A stretch of 64,000 nt of DNA from Rana temporaria (Eukaryota; Chordata; Amphibia; Anura; Ranidae), in the NCBI RefSeq assembly GCF_905171775.1, contig NC_053491.1:223052486-223116485 (forward strand), in the 5' to 3' direction. Below, one piece after another: positions 1 to 11,255 of the stretch; position 1 is the first letter of the stretch; each line of letters opens with the position of its first letter. The position numbers were made by a program, and so were the translations under genes. The notes beneath the pieces are model-generated. The model saw nothing but the letters and a program-made list of their open reading frames with translations, did no database searches and was not told the origin of the DNA.

Positions 1-230
1 GGTTCAAAGGCCATCAGGGTTGCTAAGGGATATCTTAAAACTTATAATTTGAGGTGATGGAAAATAGAGCTGCACGATTAATCGCGGAGAGAATCGCGAT
101 CTCGATTCAAAGTGATCTCCAGTTTGGATGACCCCTGATTTTCTTCTCACCGCCCATTCCACGTAACCAGCGTGGAACGCAAATGGGACAGATATCGGAA
201 CCGACGTCAGCAGCCTGCGCCGCTGGATGG

Positions 231-357
231 ATCCATGCGCCACCCAGTGGTTGCCGGCGGTACCGCTTCTGATGTATTATTCTTTCTCACAGTTCTGTAC
301 AACTGAGTGTATCCATGCGCCACCCAATGGTTGCCGGCGGTACTGCTTCTGATGTAT
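231..357. repeat. Pair of 47-bp direct repeats
   Basis: Positions 231-277 and 311-357 are nearly identical 47-bp copies (both begin ATCCATGCGCCACCCA and end GATGTAT), separated by 33 bp. They lie inside the hAT MITE and look like an internal duplication. Confidence 0.8.
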
Positions 358-501
358 AAAAAACAGACCAGTGATATGTCTATAATGTTAAAGACCATAT
401 AACTCCTATGAAAAAAGCAGAATCAAAGTTTGATTCTGCTTTTTTCATAGGAGTTATATGGTCTTTAACATTATAGACATATCACTGGTCTGTTTTTTAT
501 A
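355..501. repeat. Perfect palindrome with 73-bp arms
   Basis: Arms 355-427 and 429-501 are exact reverse complements around a single central G at 428. As RNA it would fold into an uninterrupted hairpin. It sits inside the hAT MITE at 65-574, toward its right end. Confidence 0.92.
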
Positions 502-635
502 TATTCATATTTTCAGATAAATCACAGGTTTATTTCTTTATTATTCTCATTTTAACCAGAATCGTGCAGCTCTAATGGAAAATACAATATTTCAAAATAG
601 TGCTCCAAAAAGTTAAAGGTGTATTTTGCAATGTA

Positions 636-1194
636 CCGTATTTATCAGCATATACCGCGCACTTTTTTGCCCTGAAAATCAAGGCAAAATCGTTGGTGCG
701 CGGTATACGCCAAGTTTTGAATACTGCGCCGACATATACCGAGCGCAGTACACTCTGGTATAGTCGGGCAGTCTCGGCACCTTCCGCGCTCACGTCCTGG
801 ACGTACAGGACGTCAGCGCGGGTAGCCGAGCATTGCCGACAATACACGAGTGTACTGCGCTCTGTATATGTGGCACAGTATTCAAACTCGGAGCGGGAAA
901 TGAGCAGGGAGGACGCGAGGACGCCGCAGAAAGACGCCGGACCCGCCAAAGAGGACACCGGACCCGCCGAAAAGGACACCGGACCCGCCGCAGAAGGACA
1001 CCCGAAGCCGCAGAAGGACACCCGAAGCCGCAGAAGGACACCCGAAGCCGCAGAATGACGCCGGACCCGCCGAAGAGGACACCCGAAGCCGCAGACGCCC
1101 GACGAGGCCACCGAAACTTTTTTTCCACAGGATTCGGGTCAACTTTGGGGGTGCACGGTATACGCCGGAGCGCGTTATACCGCGATAAATACGG
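636..1194. mobile_element. TA-flanked MITE with CCGTATTTATC ends
   Basis: The element begins CCGTATTTATCAGCATATAC and ends GCGATAAATACGG, flanked by TA on both sides (634-635, 1195-1196). This fits a Tc1/mariner-like non-autonomous element. Related copies lie at 33735, 43485 and 45347. Positions about 925-1100 hold a GC-rich tandem repeat built on an 18-bp unit (CCGAAGCCGCAGAAGGACA-like). That repeat produces long but meaningless open frames on both strands. Confidence 0.75.
925..1100. repeat. 18-bp GC-rich minisatellite
   Basis: About nine imperfect copies of an 18-bp unit (GGACACCCGAAGCCGCAG and variants) lie inside the TA-flanked MITE. The related element at 43485-43989 has only a few units, so copy number varies between family members. 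Confidence 0.75.
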
Positions 1195-1332
1195 TAATTG
1201 TCCTAATGTACCAAGGAATACCAGTTTCTCTTTAGAAAAGTCTGTGACACCTACTATTAGTTCACCATAATCTTTATTCTATATGGATCAAGATACAAAT
1301 GGATCACGATACTAAAACATCATGACTGTTAA

Positions 1333-1746
1333 GCCCTGTACACAAGATCGGTCCATCCGATGAAAACGGTCTGATGGACCGTTTTCATCGGTTAACCGAT
1401 GAAGCTGACTGATGGTCAGTCGCGCCTACACACCATCGGTTAAAAACCCGATCGTGTCAGAACTCGGTGACGTAAAACACAACGACGTGCTGAAAAAAAC
1501 GAAGTTCAATGCTTCCAAGCATGCGTCGACTTGATTCTGAGCATGCGTGGATTTTAAACCGATGGACGTGCCTACTAACGTTCGGTTTTTTTCTATCGGT
1601 TAGGTATCCATCAGTTAAATTTAAAACAAGATTGCTTTTTTTTAACCTATGGATAAATAACCGATGGGGCCCACACACGATCGGTTTGGTCCGATGAAAA
1701 CGGTCCGACCATTCTCATTGGTTTGAACGATCGTGTGTATGCGGCA
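1333..1746. mobile_element. PIF/Harbinger-type MITE, 414 bp
   Basis: The ends are GCCCTGTACACAAGATCGG and CGATCGTGTGTATGCGGCA, with TAA on both sides (1330-1332, 1747-1749). Subterminal and internal parts repeat CCGATGAAAACGGTC-like motifs in both orientations. The 3-bp TWA duplication fits PIF/Harbinger. There is no transposase frame. Confidence 0.7.
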
Positions 1747-1749
1747 TAA

Positions 1750-2514
1750 ATCTTAATCACTTAATCCAAAAGGCCATATTAGCAGGACCCCTTTGTAGCA
1801 GGGGGAGAGAAGGAACTCCCAGGATGCCAACTTAAAGTGTAAATTCAGCCAAAACATATTTTCTTATGCATGCAAAGGGAAAAGATTAGAGCCTGTTTGG
1901 TGTTTTTCCCTGTGTGTGTCTTCTTCACTTCCTACCTTAGTGGACACTTTCATGTAGTATTTCCACCTTATTGTACTGTTATTTTTGCAATTTTTTATAT
2001 TATATTCAAAAGTTCTGCCTTAAGAACACCTGCCAATAAAAATAAAATATTCCAGCAATTCAGGAAAGGAGACATGATGTCCAGTATCCAAGCAAACTTC
2101 ATCAACATCGGGCACCTGATGTCTTCAGAACTTTAGAGTTTTCCCAGCTGCTATCTATGAATGCTAGAAAGTTGTGTCACCAGATGAGAGAGGAGAAAGT
2201 AAAAAGCCTACAACAGCTGTGATGAATAGGTACGATAAGATAGCCAGAGGAATGACATGGGTCAGTTTAAAAATAGGGGGAAAAGGAAACTGGTATGTAT
2301 AAGAATTTGTTGTTGTGCAAGTCATGAAATGTTACATTTATTTTAGTACAGTAACTTATGGAGATACCTCTAAGACAAAAATGGTAGCTGATGCTAAACT
2401 TGATAGAATTGTACCATCTGCACCATCTGACAGTGCTGTTATTACCATAGCTTAAAGAGGCAATGAGGTTGATTTAATAAAACTGGAGAGTGAAAAATCT
2501 GCTACATCTGTGCT
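1750..2514. other. AT-rich spacer, nothing recognised
   Basis: I see no coherent coding exon, RNA gene or clear element ends in this stretch. Confidence 0.5.
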
Positions 2515-2640
2515 TGGTAGTCAATCAGCTTCTAACTTTAGCTTTTTCAATTAAGCTTTGACAAAAAAAAACTGGAAGCTGATTGGTTTCTAAGCAGAGC
2601 TGCACCAGATTTTTTAGTAAATCAATGCCAATAGGTGTAG
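2515..2640. repeat. Fragment of a dispersed short repeat
   Basis: The stretch matches in order with 35030-35190 (AAGCTGATTG, CAGAGCTGC, CCAGATTTT) and more loosely with 39850-39960. It is one dispersed MITE-like family, here truncated. Confidence 0.55.
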
Positions 2641-2873
2641 GTAATGAATGATGATGTCTTTGATAACTGCTTTCTTTGAAATACAAGTATGCATGTCGAA
2701 AATGAGAGGTGAGGATACTCTCCAATGACACAAATAAGAAAGACGCAGAAGGAGTTGAACAATGGTCACACACTCATCTAATGATAAACCATCAACACCA
2801 TTTATTAAATGCCAGCAGCAAACCTAATGTCCTAAACCAACATATTTGTCAGATTTTTTTATTCTCTACACTA

Positions 2874-3210
2874 AGGCCTTTTTCACACTGGGGAGGGAGG
2901 TGCGTCGGCGGTATATTTAGCGGCGCTTTACAGCCAATTTCGCGCCGCTATTTGGCCGCTAGCAGGGCTGTTTCCCCCCCCCCCCCCGCTAGCGGCAGAG
3001 AAAGGGTTAAAAACCACTGCAAAGTTTAGGTATACAGCAGAAAGATGCGGCTAGCAGGACTTTTTTTACTGTCCTGCTAGCGCACCGCTCCAGTGTAAAA
3101 GCCCTCGGGGCTTTCACACTGGAGGCACAGCAGCCGCTCTTTCAGGTCGGTTTGCAGGCGCTATTTTTAGCTCAATAGCGCCTGCAAAATGACCCAGTGT
3201 GAAGGGGGTC
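2874..3210. mobile_element. Short inverted-repeat element, CACACTGG ends
   Basis: GGCCTTTTTCACACTGGGG at 2874 is mirrored by CCAGTGTAAAAGCC near 3090-3103, and a second unit runs on to CCCAGTGTGAAGGGG near 3206. It looks like two related hairpin elements joined head to tail. The interior is rich in GCGGCGCTA-type motifs. A distant relative is at 41275-41600. Confidence 0.6.
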
Positions 3211-3392
3211 CAATGAAAAATATTGAATGAAATTACACTTTTTCTCTGAGTGTTCTCAAGTCCAAGCCATGAGGGTAGCAGAAGGAGTTGTCTACTGCGT
3301 TTGGAATGTATCCACATAAAAAAAAATTCTTGGAGGGGAAAAATCTATATCAATTATTTGTCTCTTTAAAACCCATAGCAACATCAGCCTTA

Positions 3393-3828
3393 TGCCGCGT
3401 ACAGACGGTCGTTTTTTGTGTTGAAAAAAAACGACGTTTTAAAAAACGTCATTTAAAATGATCGTGTGTGGGCAAAACGTCGTTTTATGTCTTCAAAAAA
3501 ACGACCAAAAAAAAATTCGAACATGCTCGAATTTTTTGTGTCGTTTTTCAAAACGTCGTTTTTGTTTCACAGAAATTGACCGTGTGTAGCAAAAAACGAC
3601 TTTTAAAACGACGTTTTTAAACCCGCGCATGCCCAGAAGCTAGTTATGAAGTGAGCTTCAATGGAAAAAAGTGGTGAAACGTAACCTCGCTTTGCTAAAG
3701 CATTGTGAAAAAACGATGGTGTGTAGGCAACATCGTTTTTGAAAATGAAGTTTCAAAAACGTCGTTTTATTTCATGATTTAAAACTTCGTTTTTTTTCAT
3801 CACAAAAAACGACCGTCTGTATGCGGCA
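3393..3828. mobile_element. PIF/Harbinger-type MITE, 436 bp
   Basis: It begins TGCCGCGTACAGACGGTCG and ends CGACCGTCTGTATGCGGCA, a perfect inversion apart from one base. It is flanked by TTA on both sides (3390-3392, 3829-3831). The interior is full of AAAACGACGTTTT-type repeats in both orientations. Confidence 0.8.
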
Positions 3829-4218
3829 TTAAACATCTCTATAAGTGGAGAAAGCACTTCACACAAAACTACAAAATCCCTGTGTTCAATAGCCCATTAC
3901 ACTATAATCCATATTAGATCTGTAACAGACTTTGAAGTTCATCTGCCTGAAACTCTCTCGCTTTCTATAATAGTTTTATGTTCAACCCCAGTTAAAAGTA
4001 TAAGTTGGCAGATTCCTTAAAATAACATTGCTTTGTGCTGTTCCTGGAAAATTCACTGAAGCTCAGAGTCATGTAAAAATAATGAGCACAGTCCAAAAAA
4101 GCCAACTAAAGGACCACAAAATATATTATATTTCTGAGATTTGTTTTTCTAAAATAAATGTGAAAAGGCATACTGATGGTCACACAACAGATCAATGCTT
4201 TGATAGGGATGCTTCTAA

Positions 4219-4488
4219 GGCCTCGTACACACGGCCGAGTTTCTCGGCAAAAACCAGCAAGAAGCTTGCTGGGTTTTTCTTTTTTGCAGAGGAAACCGGT
4301 CGTATGTACACTTTTCAACGAGGAAACTGTCGAGGATCTCGTCGAGCCAAAAAGAGAGCATGTCTTCTTTTTCCTCAACGGGAATGGGGAAATTTGGATC
4401 GCCGAGATCCTCGACAGCCTAACAAGGAACTCGACGAGCAAAACGATGAGTTTTGCCCGTCGAGTTTCTCGGTCGTGTGTACGAGGCT
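4219..4488. mobile_element. PIF/Harbinger-type MITE, 270 bp
   Basis: It begins GGCCTCGTACACACGGCCG and ends GTCGTGTGTACGAGGCT, flanked by TAA (4216-4218, 4489-4491). Same family as 31208-31812, 45819-47160 and 54883-55489, recognisable from repeated CTCGACG/CGTCGAG motifs. The 156-aa frame across it is a chance reading. Confidence 0.75.
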
Positions 4489-4491
4489 TAA

Positions 4492-5409
4492 CAGTTAAAA
4501 AGAATTTCCTTACATAATTTACCTTTAATTATTACCTTATATACATTTTCCAAAATGCTAAATAAGAGTAGTTAACTAAGAGAAGAGGATGTGCAGGCTG
4601 CCAATTGAACTGATGTCTTACAGAAATAAATCAATTAAGAATACATTTTTTAAACAAAATAAAAGACTGCAAAACAACACAAATATACATGAATGTATTC
4701 AAGAAACATGATACAAATATGTCTATAATTTTTTTAATCTTTTTAAAAAGATTTGAGAAGAATTAAAGGGTGTAATGTCCTCCCAGCACTGTCCGGGGAC
4801 TTTGCCATTTAACCACGTGTTGGTAGATATATAACGAACAACACAATAATTTGGAATGATCCAAATATCCCGCAGCATGTGTTTTGTCCCTTACATAAAA
4901 ATGAGCGCGATTGAGATTTTCTATGTGTATGCAAAGAAGTGATAGTAAAAGAACTTGTATTGGTTTATTAGGGTTGGACAGTGGACCATAGAAAAAACCT
5001 ACACTGGGACTTTAAAGGTGCATGACATCAGTAATAGTATTTTTTTTATACACTTATATATCTGATTTGCCAATTTATTTTTAGATGCTGGCCTCACTCC
5101 TGCCAGGAAAAAATAGAGGTGTTTATTCACTGGCCTCTCCCCTCCTTGCCATCCCCCTTTGGGGGGGGTTCTCTGTTCCCTTGCCTCTGACTTTATTCTG
5201 ATGTGGTGGTGGGTTTTTCTGAGCACTGTGTACTGCATAAACAGCAATAGGCATGATATATATACCTATTTGTAAGTAACCTAATAATAGTTAACTACCT
5301 ACTAATAGTTTTACTTTAAATTACATTTTACTTTGTAACTAGTATATAATTTAGAACAACAACATTTTAGTAAAGCAAAGCAAAGAAATTCCATATAAAC
5401 CTGAAACTT
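4492..5409. other. Spacer, nothing recognised
   Basis: AT-rich sequence with no coherent exon, RNA gene or clear element ends. Confidence 0.45.
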
Positions 5410-5610
5410 GAGCCAATCAGAGTCCCCATTAAAGTTCCCCTTATATTGGAGTTCCCCATACATCAGAGTTCCCCCCTTACACCTGGGTCCCCATCATAGT
5501 CCCCACCATTATATCTGGGACCCCATCAAAGTCCCTGTCTTTCATTAGAAGGTTGCACAAAATGTTACAGTGGGCTGCATTTTGCACGTGGGCTGCAGTT
5601 TGGAAACCCC
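5410..5610. repeat. GTTCCCC-type tandem remnant
   Basis: Several imperfect copies of a roughly 25-bp unit (AGTTCCCC... and GTCCCCATCA...) precede GGGCTGCAGTTTGGAAACCCC, which resembles one end of a dispersed DNA transposon. No matching opposite end is seen. Confidence 0.4.
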
Positions 5611-6510
5611 TAGTTTAGGTGACCCTACTCACATCTGAAAATGTACACTATCCAACAAAGTACTTTATTCAGTCTGTGCGAGAAACTACACTCCCCTGCT
5701 TTTTCACCCGTCCATCCACTCTGACCTGTCATGATGGACCCCCGAAAGCATTTTTCCCCCTTAGCAGATCCAGAATTGTATTGTTGTGATTTGATGGCCA
5801 GTTGTCACAGCCTGTGTCCTGTACCACCATCTTGGAGTCCAGCTGCTTCTTCTGGGTTCAGGCAGTCAGGCCCCCAATGACATGTGCCAGTCCCGTCCAC
5901 CTGTGAATGAGCTCCTGCAGTCTCCTGGGACATGTGAAGAGGATATCTGAGGTGGTTCACTGGGTTTTATTGACAGTAGCAGAAGCCAATGGCTCCTGCT
6001 GCCGTCTCAGTCAATGAGGAACGAGAGACCCAGGAGAAGCTCAGCTTTTGTGTACATTGCTGGATTGAGAGGGAGCTCAGGAAAGAATTAGGGGTGGGGG
6101 TGGGGGTGGGGGGGGGGGCACTGCACACAGAATATCTGTTTTACCTTCATGCATGGAATGCATGAAGGTAAAAAACCTTGAGCCTTTAAAATCAATTTAA
6201 GCAAAACTTTGCAAGAATGAATACAGCTGGGTATATATTATTAAGTCATTACATTTTGCAAATGCAACTAGTGAAATATTTTTTGTTGTTTTTTTGCTTT
6301 CACAGTACTGTGTGATATAGTGGTATATAGCAAGGTTTTTACACTTCAACACTAAGATTTGCTAACAAATATACAGTGTAACATAGCTATGTGTTGTGAT
6401 GACTTACAGTATGTTTATATTTTTTACCTTTTTTTTTTTGCATAGCGTGCACTTGGGAGTGTAAACATTGGTTGATTATGAGTGTCCAAAATGCGGGTGC
6501 TACATTAACC
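5611..6510. other. Spacer with possible degraded repeat
   Basis: Positions about 5700-6185 look like an old dispersed repeat. They include a G-rich tract (6088-6118) and a small hairpin TTACCTTCATGCATGG / CATGCATGAAGGTAA near 6142-6171. No gene is seen. Confidence 0.35.
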
Positions 6511-7591
6511 TGTGTATAGCGCTACCCCCGGAGGAGCCGCTGATTAGATTTGGGATCGGCGTATTTAAGTTACCTCTGTGATGTGTCTAGGGATGATGAC
6601 GGCAATGAGAGCAGTAATAGAATGTCCAGGCTGTTGGTTGACGTTTTCAATGCTTTATTTTCCCGGTCAACACGACCAACATGTCAACTTGAGGTAGACA
6701 GGACAGGTTGGTGAAAGAAGAATGAACTTCGCAGAATCAGGCTATGGATAAGTAAAAGCAGTTTTACAGCAACTCTTTCCTCGTCGGACAGGTCCCTCTC
6801 ATGAACCTGGCAGCCAGAGCGCCACTTAGAACCTTTGGGAAGGAACAAGTCTCTGCCACAGACTTGGCTCTAATTAACTTTTGGGGTTTAAAGATGAGAC
6901 CTCTGCCACAGGCCTAGTACTTGAAAGTTTGAACGGTAGAGCAAATCCTCCCAATGTATCTTTTTGGGGTCACCGACTGACAGTCTGAATACAACCTGTC
7001 AGTGTCCGGTCACCCAGGTCCCCGATGGTTCGTTCAAGCCCTATTGGATCACCTGCCTCCGGGTTCTCCTCAGACCGATCCCCCACCGAACAGCACCCAG
7101 CTTGGGATCTTCTTAATAAAGATGGGGAATCCAGTAAGTCACTGGGCCCCCCTTTGTAGCATAAGTTGCTCCGGGCCTTAGAAGCCCAGAGTCAGGAACT
7201 CCACGTAGCACATGCGCCCCGGCCTGATAGGCCATAATTCCGGGGCCGTGATGTGCGCACACCTTAAAGGTGGGTGCCGCACCTAGAACCAGGAACCCGC
7301 GAAGAACCCAAAACCAATGGCCTCCGCCACAGAAATACCCCTCCCCAGCATGCACAGCGAGGTCCAGCTCCTCTCATTGGCTGCTGGGAAGAAGTGGCTC
7401 CGCCTGGACCCCTCTGGCGCCATCTGCCGTCCAGAGATGAAACTGCCTCCCTGGACGCACAGACTGACCCATAAGACAATCCAGGATTGGCGACAGCCAA
7501 ATTTAACAAATCAATGAATGAGAGCAAGTGACTCTCATTCCCTCACTAAATTTAGTATAGCACCTGTACTGAAAAGTACACAGGCGCTACA
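6511..7591 (-). mobile_element. Possible solo LTR, copy 1
   Basis: The stretch is collinear with 38528-39630 over about 1.1 kb (for example CTCTGCCACAG, GTGTCCGG, CAGCATGCAC, GGCGCTACA against GGCGGTACA). On the minus strand it starts TGTAGCGCC and has AATAAA near its far end (about 6655), as an LTR with a polyadenylation signal would. There are no internal genes. Duplicated flanks are unclear for this copy. A DNA transposon with short inverted ends remains possible. Confidence 0.45.
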
Positions 7592-8324
7592 TGTGTAATT
7601 GCCTACTTCTAAAATAATGATATGCAGAATATGGATGGTTGTCAGCATTGTTAGACACGTACCTTACTGTTAACAAATTGTTCATAGCTCTTGTGTGCCA
7701 TGTATCACTGTATAAATTATTGTTGCATGAACCTCAGACCACAGATAAAGAAAACAAGAACATTACAAAATGTCATGTTGACAGAGTTTTCACAATTTGT
7801 TTATAATGCTTCACACATAGAACAAAAGCCCAAGCTTTGGCAAGGGCTTTTAAGAAACTAAGGGGCTGATTTATAAAAAAAAAGAGCCTCAACATTCGTG
7901 CTAGTGTAATAAAAAATTCCTGTAATGTTTGTAATATGTTTGTTTAAGTGTTTATGGGAAATAGTTTCCTAGCTACTTATTACTGGGTGAATGTAGCAAC
8001 CCCTTAAAAAGAAAAAAAGCTTAAGAACATTCAACTATAAGACCTAATAGGCTAAGAACATTTAACCAGCAGGGTAAACACTATGAGGAAAACTTCTGCA
8101 CTGTGTGCAGTCTATGAAGACTCTTGTGACAACAGCTGAACAAACAGGTGTTTGGCCGAACAAACCTCTAGCTGCAGAGTGAAGCAAAATAGTTATCAGT
8201 GGTATTACCACTGCTAAATGTGACTCCTGGTTGTTAGAGAGCCTGCATCCGCTGGCATATTAACAAGAAGTGACTCATCCCAGCCCAGCAGTTTCACCTG
8301 TCAGCTGGAAATTCCAGACTTACA
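7592..8324. other. Spacer, nothing recognised
   Basis: No coherent exon or element ends are visible. Confidence 0.45.
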
Positions 8325-8870
8325 GGGGAATGTGAACAAACAGCGGGCATAGTAAATGCAGTGTGAAGTCCCCTGCAAAATTCATACCTGGCCTTTTAGG
8401 TCTGGTATGGATGTTAAGAGGGACCCCATGAAAAAAAATTCTATGGAGTCCCCTTGAATTCCATACCAAACCTTTTGGCCTGGTAACGATTTTAAAAAGG
8501 AACCTCAGGGGGAAAAAGTAAGAGGTGCCCCCTAAAATCCATGCCAAGCCTTTATCAGAGCATGCAGCCTGGCCAGTAAAAGAGGTATGAGCGTGTCCCA
8601 CCCCTCCTACATTAGTCATACCAGGCTGCATGCCCCAATGTGGGATGGGAATGTCTTGTCATGGGGGACTTCCTGGCAAAGCACCTTGTCCCCATAATAA
8701 GGAGGACCAGGGCCTCTACCCCCCAAATTTGGCCTGGTTGTTGGGTAGGGGGGGTGTGGGCAGATGGCTTATCAGAATCTGAAAACCCCCTTTAACAAAA
8801 AGGGGTCCCAAGATACAGCCCCCCCATGTGAACGAGTAAGGGGTACGTCACAAAAGAAAAGAATGTACCC
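8325..8870. mobile_element. Fragment of the TAGTGATGGGC hAT family
   Basis: Blocks such as CATACCTGGCCTTTTAGG, TTATCAGAGCATGCAGCC, and GGGTCCCAAGATACAGCC resemble blocks in the complete hAT at 42190-43214 (CATACCAGACCCTTATCTG, CTATGCAGCCAGTAAAG). The terminal repeats are missing here. The 103-aa and 86-aa open frames crossing it are not genes. Confidence 0.5.
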
Positions 8871-9056
8871 TAGACAGGAGCAAAATGGGTATGTTTTCAG
8901 TGAACCATACATTTCATATGTGATGACTGACAACCCTACTAGGGACCCATTTGTGCATTTATCTACAACCTTATCCTTGACATCTACAGCCCAAGGTTTT
9001 TCCAAAAATACCTCTTCAGACTAACCTTAAAACTACCCAGAAACATAAGAAGACAG

Positions 9057-9217
9057 TTACACTATGCTGCTATTTTCTCGTGTCCTTGCGAGACCTCTAG
9101 CCACAAATGGATGGTTACTGTCTAGGAGAACAGTCACTTGGGTAAAAACCCTGTCCTGATCAGCATTGTTCTTCAAGCTTGGCTTGTATATAATTTCATA
9201 GTGGAATGTGCGACGAC
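9057..9217 (-). CDS. Terminal coding exon of an unrecognised gene
   Basis: On the minus strand a pyrimidine-containing acceptor (CATCTTTGTTGTACAG) precedes 9217. Only one frame is open: two bases complete a split codon, then 52 codons to TAA at 9057-9059. The peptide starts RRTFHYEIIYKPSLKN, contains FTQVTVLLDSNHPFVARG and ends RTRENSSIV. It has a natural, low-repeat composition, alternating hydrophobics in its middle like beta strands, and a hydrophobic C-terminal residue. An alternative acceptor 45 bases upstream (TTTTCTGTTTTCAG) keeps the same frame. Phase 1 entry does not match the phase 0 exit of the exon at 13418-13554, so one exon is unseen or the two are not adjacent in a transcript. 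I do not recognise the family. Real exon: likely; identity: unknown. Confidence 0.6.
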
Positions 9218-9957
9218 CTGTACAACAAAGATGTGAATAGCAAATGAAAGAACTAAGATTATCTGAAAACAGAAAATATAGATATCAGTTAGGTGCCATT
9301 AATTTGATAGCGATTGGTTCGCCTTTTCACCATTTTTAAACCCGATACTAATGGTCATTACTCTACTCAAACTATTGAATTGTTTCCTTTTTTTTATTAT
9401 ACAGATGTAAAACAATACTTAAAATAAATACTGCATAGCAAAACATAGTAAAACATGTATACAGAATGCCATTCAGAAGTGTGGCATTAAAATCACCCAT
9501 AAACGTGACAGAACAGGGCTGGATCATATCTCATCAGCCTAGAGGAAAAAAAACATTCACCACTGTCCAACCCTGTCATTTAGCAAAAAAAACCTGGTGA
9601 ATGACCTCAGTAAAAGCACCAATTGTCACCATTTTTAATCAAAACAAGAATGTTAAAACTTGAACATAGCATACCAGCCAGTTACACGATATTCCATTTG
9701 TACATAGAGATATATAACATGCCTCTGTATACCTAATCTCACATATTGCTATAGCTTCATGATATAATTAAACCAATTTGTAGACAGGTGAAAAGAATGT
9801 GGGAATATCTCAGTTTGACGTGTCTTGCAATTAGGCTCCTTCAGGAACTCGGAGGTGTTCCGAAATAAGTATAGTAATTATCAACTTGCAATGTTACAAT
9901 AAGTCCACATATTGGAACATACAGTGATCAAGAGTTACGCTATAGACACAACTCTCT
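9218..9957. other. Intron-like spacer
   Basis: AT-rich. I looked here for the missing phase 0 to phase 1 exon and found none with convincing splice sites. Confidence 0.5.
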
Positions 9958-10288
9958 TTTTTTTTTTTCATTTTGGATAGAGTAAAGAAGAGTTATAACC
10001 CCTGTAAGGTTTATTTTTGCCGTCTTTTTCCCATTGAGGAGACTTGCCTTCACTTCCTGTCCCATAGTCAAACAGGAAGTGATAAGAAAATCCTGCAAAT
10101 TAAGGGAATTTCTTGGGGACACCCTCGTCACCAGAATGAGTGTCCCCATTGAAAGATTTACCCTCTATTACTTTTCTGGGAAAAACACAAAATTTGGTAT
10201 TTTCTTTTAATTTCACTTTCAATTATAATAGTAAACCTAATATGTGTTCTGATCCATCTCCACTCTATCCAAAACTAAAAAAAAAAGT
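9958..10288. repeat. Inverted-repeat element, GGATAGAGTAAAG ends
   Basis: TTTTCATTTTGGATAGAGTA near 9966 is loosely mirrored by ACTCTATCCAAAACTAAAA near 10262. It is a dispersed MITE-like unit; partial relatives (GCTATCCAAAA) occur near 30486 and 44146. Confidence 0.5.
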
Positions 10289-10464
10289 GTTGCCTTTTGT
10301 TATACTTTAAAGTGGTTGTAAACCCCATTCATGAAATTTGACCTAAGTGATGTTCAATAGCAACTTAAAGGTGGTATCGTTTGATTTTTTCTTTTCTGTT
10401 TTGTATTTTCTTAATTTAATTTCTTTTTGGTTTGATCTTTTTTTTGTCATAAATCTTTTAACAT

Positions 10465-10846
10465 TGGATAGGTAGGGTAGGGGGCGCTAAGTGCAAAGAA
10501 ATATATGTTAACCCTTAATAACAATTAAATAAATAGATAATAAATTTAACAAAATTAAATGTTATACCCATGCATAACATGTGCAGTCCATGCAATAAGC
10601 ACAAAGTGTAAAAAACAATAATACAGACCCAACAGAAGTGCATTCGATGCTTTTCAATTTTCACACTTAAATATGTGCCAAAAAATTGTTTGATTGCTGA
10701 GAAGAGTGATCCGTGTTTACACAGCCTTCACCAAAACGTGAGTGGTGTACGCCTCGACGTACGTTTCGTACGTTTCGTATGGATTACTTCATCAGGAAGC
10801 GTACCCACTCACGTCGTTAGGTGCTTTAAATACCCAGTAACCATGT
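10465..10846 (-). repeat. Left inverted arm (pseudo-LTR) of the Penelope-like insertion
   Basis: The arm is the reverse complement of most of 11618-12404. Outer ends match over TGGATAGGTAGGGTAGGGGG and inner ends over CCCAGTAACCATG. It lacks the 11723-12127 segment and carries a 9-bp duplication (GTACGTTTC) within the ribozyme helix III. Confidence 0.85.
10737..10813 (-). ncRNA. Hammerhead-ribozyme-like fold, left arm
   Basis: On the minus strand the conserved core CTGATGA (10789-10795) is followed by a short helix II (GTA/TAC around a 5-base loop), then GAAA. Helix III is ACGTACG-AAA-CGTACGT, followed by C at 10756 as the predicted cleavage-site base. Helix I pairs 10796-10813 with 10737-10755 with one internal mismatch and a G-U pair. 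One unpaired A sits between CTGATGA and helix II, which is non-ideal. Hammerheads in Penelope-like terminal repeats are established; self-cleavage here is untested. Confidence 0.65.
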
Positions 10847-11255
10847 AGGAGTGACGGGTGAAGCGGCGAATCACAGACAGCCTCGGTACTGTATTGAGCA
10901 ACAGGATAATAAGCCTATCACAATTGGTGTTACACTCCGACAACATTTGACGTATTCGAACTATACTACAAAATTCGATAAGACATTACATTATGACTAA
11001 GGAGGCCAAACTTCTTTTATCACAATCATCATAAATAAAAATATATGTATTAATAGTAGTATTGTTCTAGATTGCTAGACGTTCGGATAGACATCCTACA
11101 TGTCACGGCCCTGATTAAACAGACTAAATACCAATCAATAATGAATACCTCACGAATAAATTAAAATATATAAAAAATTTATTAAAATATATAAAATATG
11201 TTTAAAATCACAATTAGCTAAATTACTTCCATGTGATATTAATAAAAGCAAACTC

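Larger units (their letters stand above)
65..574. mobile_element. hAT-type MITE, complete, 510 bp
   Basis: The ends are perfect 15-bp inverted repeats, TAGAGCTGCACGATT at 65-79 and its reverse complement at 560-574. They are flanked by an exact 8-bp direct duplication ATGGAAAA (57-64 and 575-582). An 8-bp duplication with TAG-type ends is the hAT signature. There is no transposase frame inside, so it is non-autonomous. The interior carries a 47-bp direct repeat and a large perfect palindrome. Confidence 0.85.

Noticed and set aside
600..1270. Overlapping 145-179-codon open frames on both strands
   Set aside because: They run through the GC-rich 18-bp tandem repeat of a MITE. Both strands are open in several frames because the repeat lacks stop triplets.
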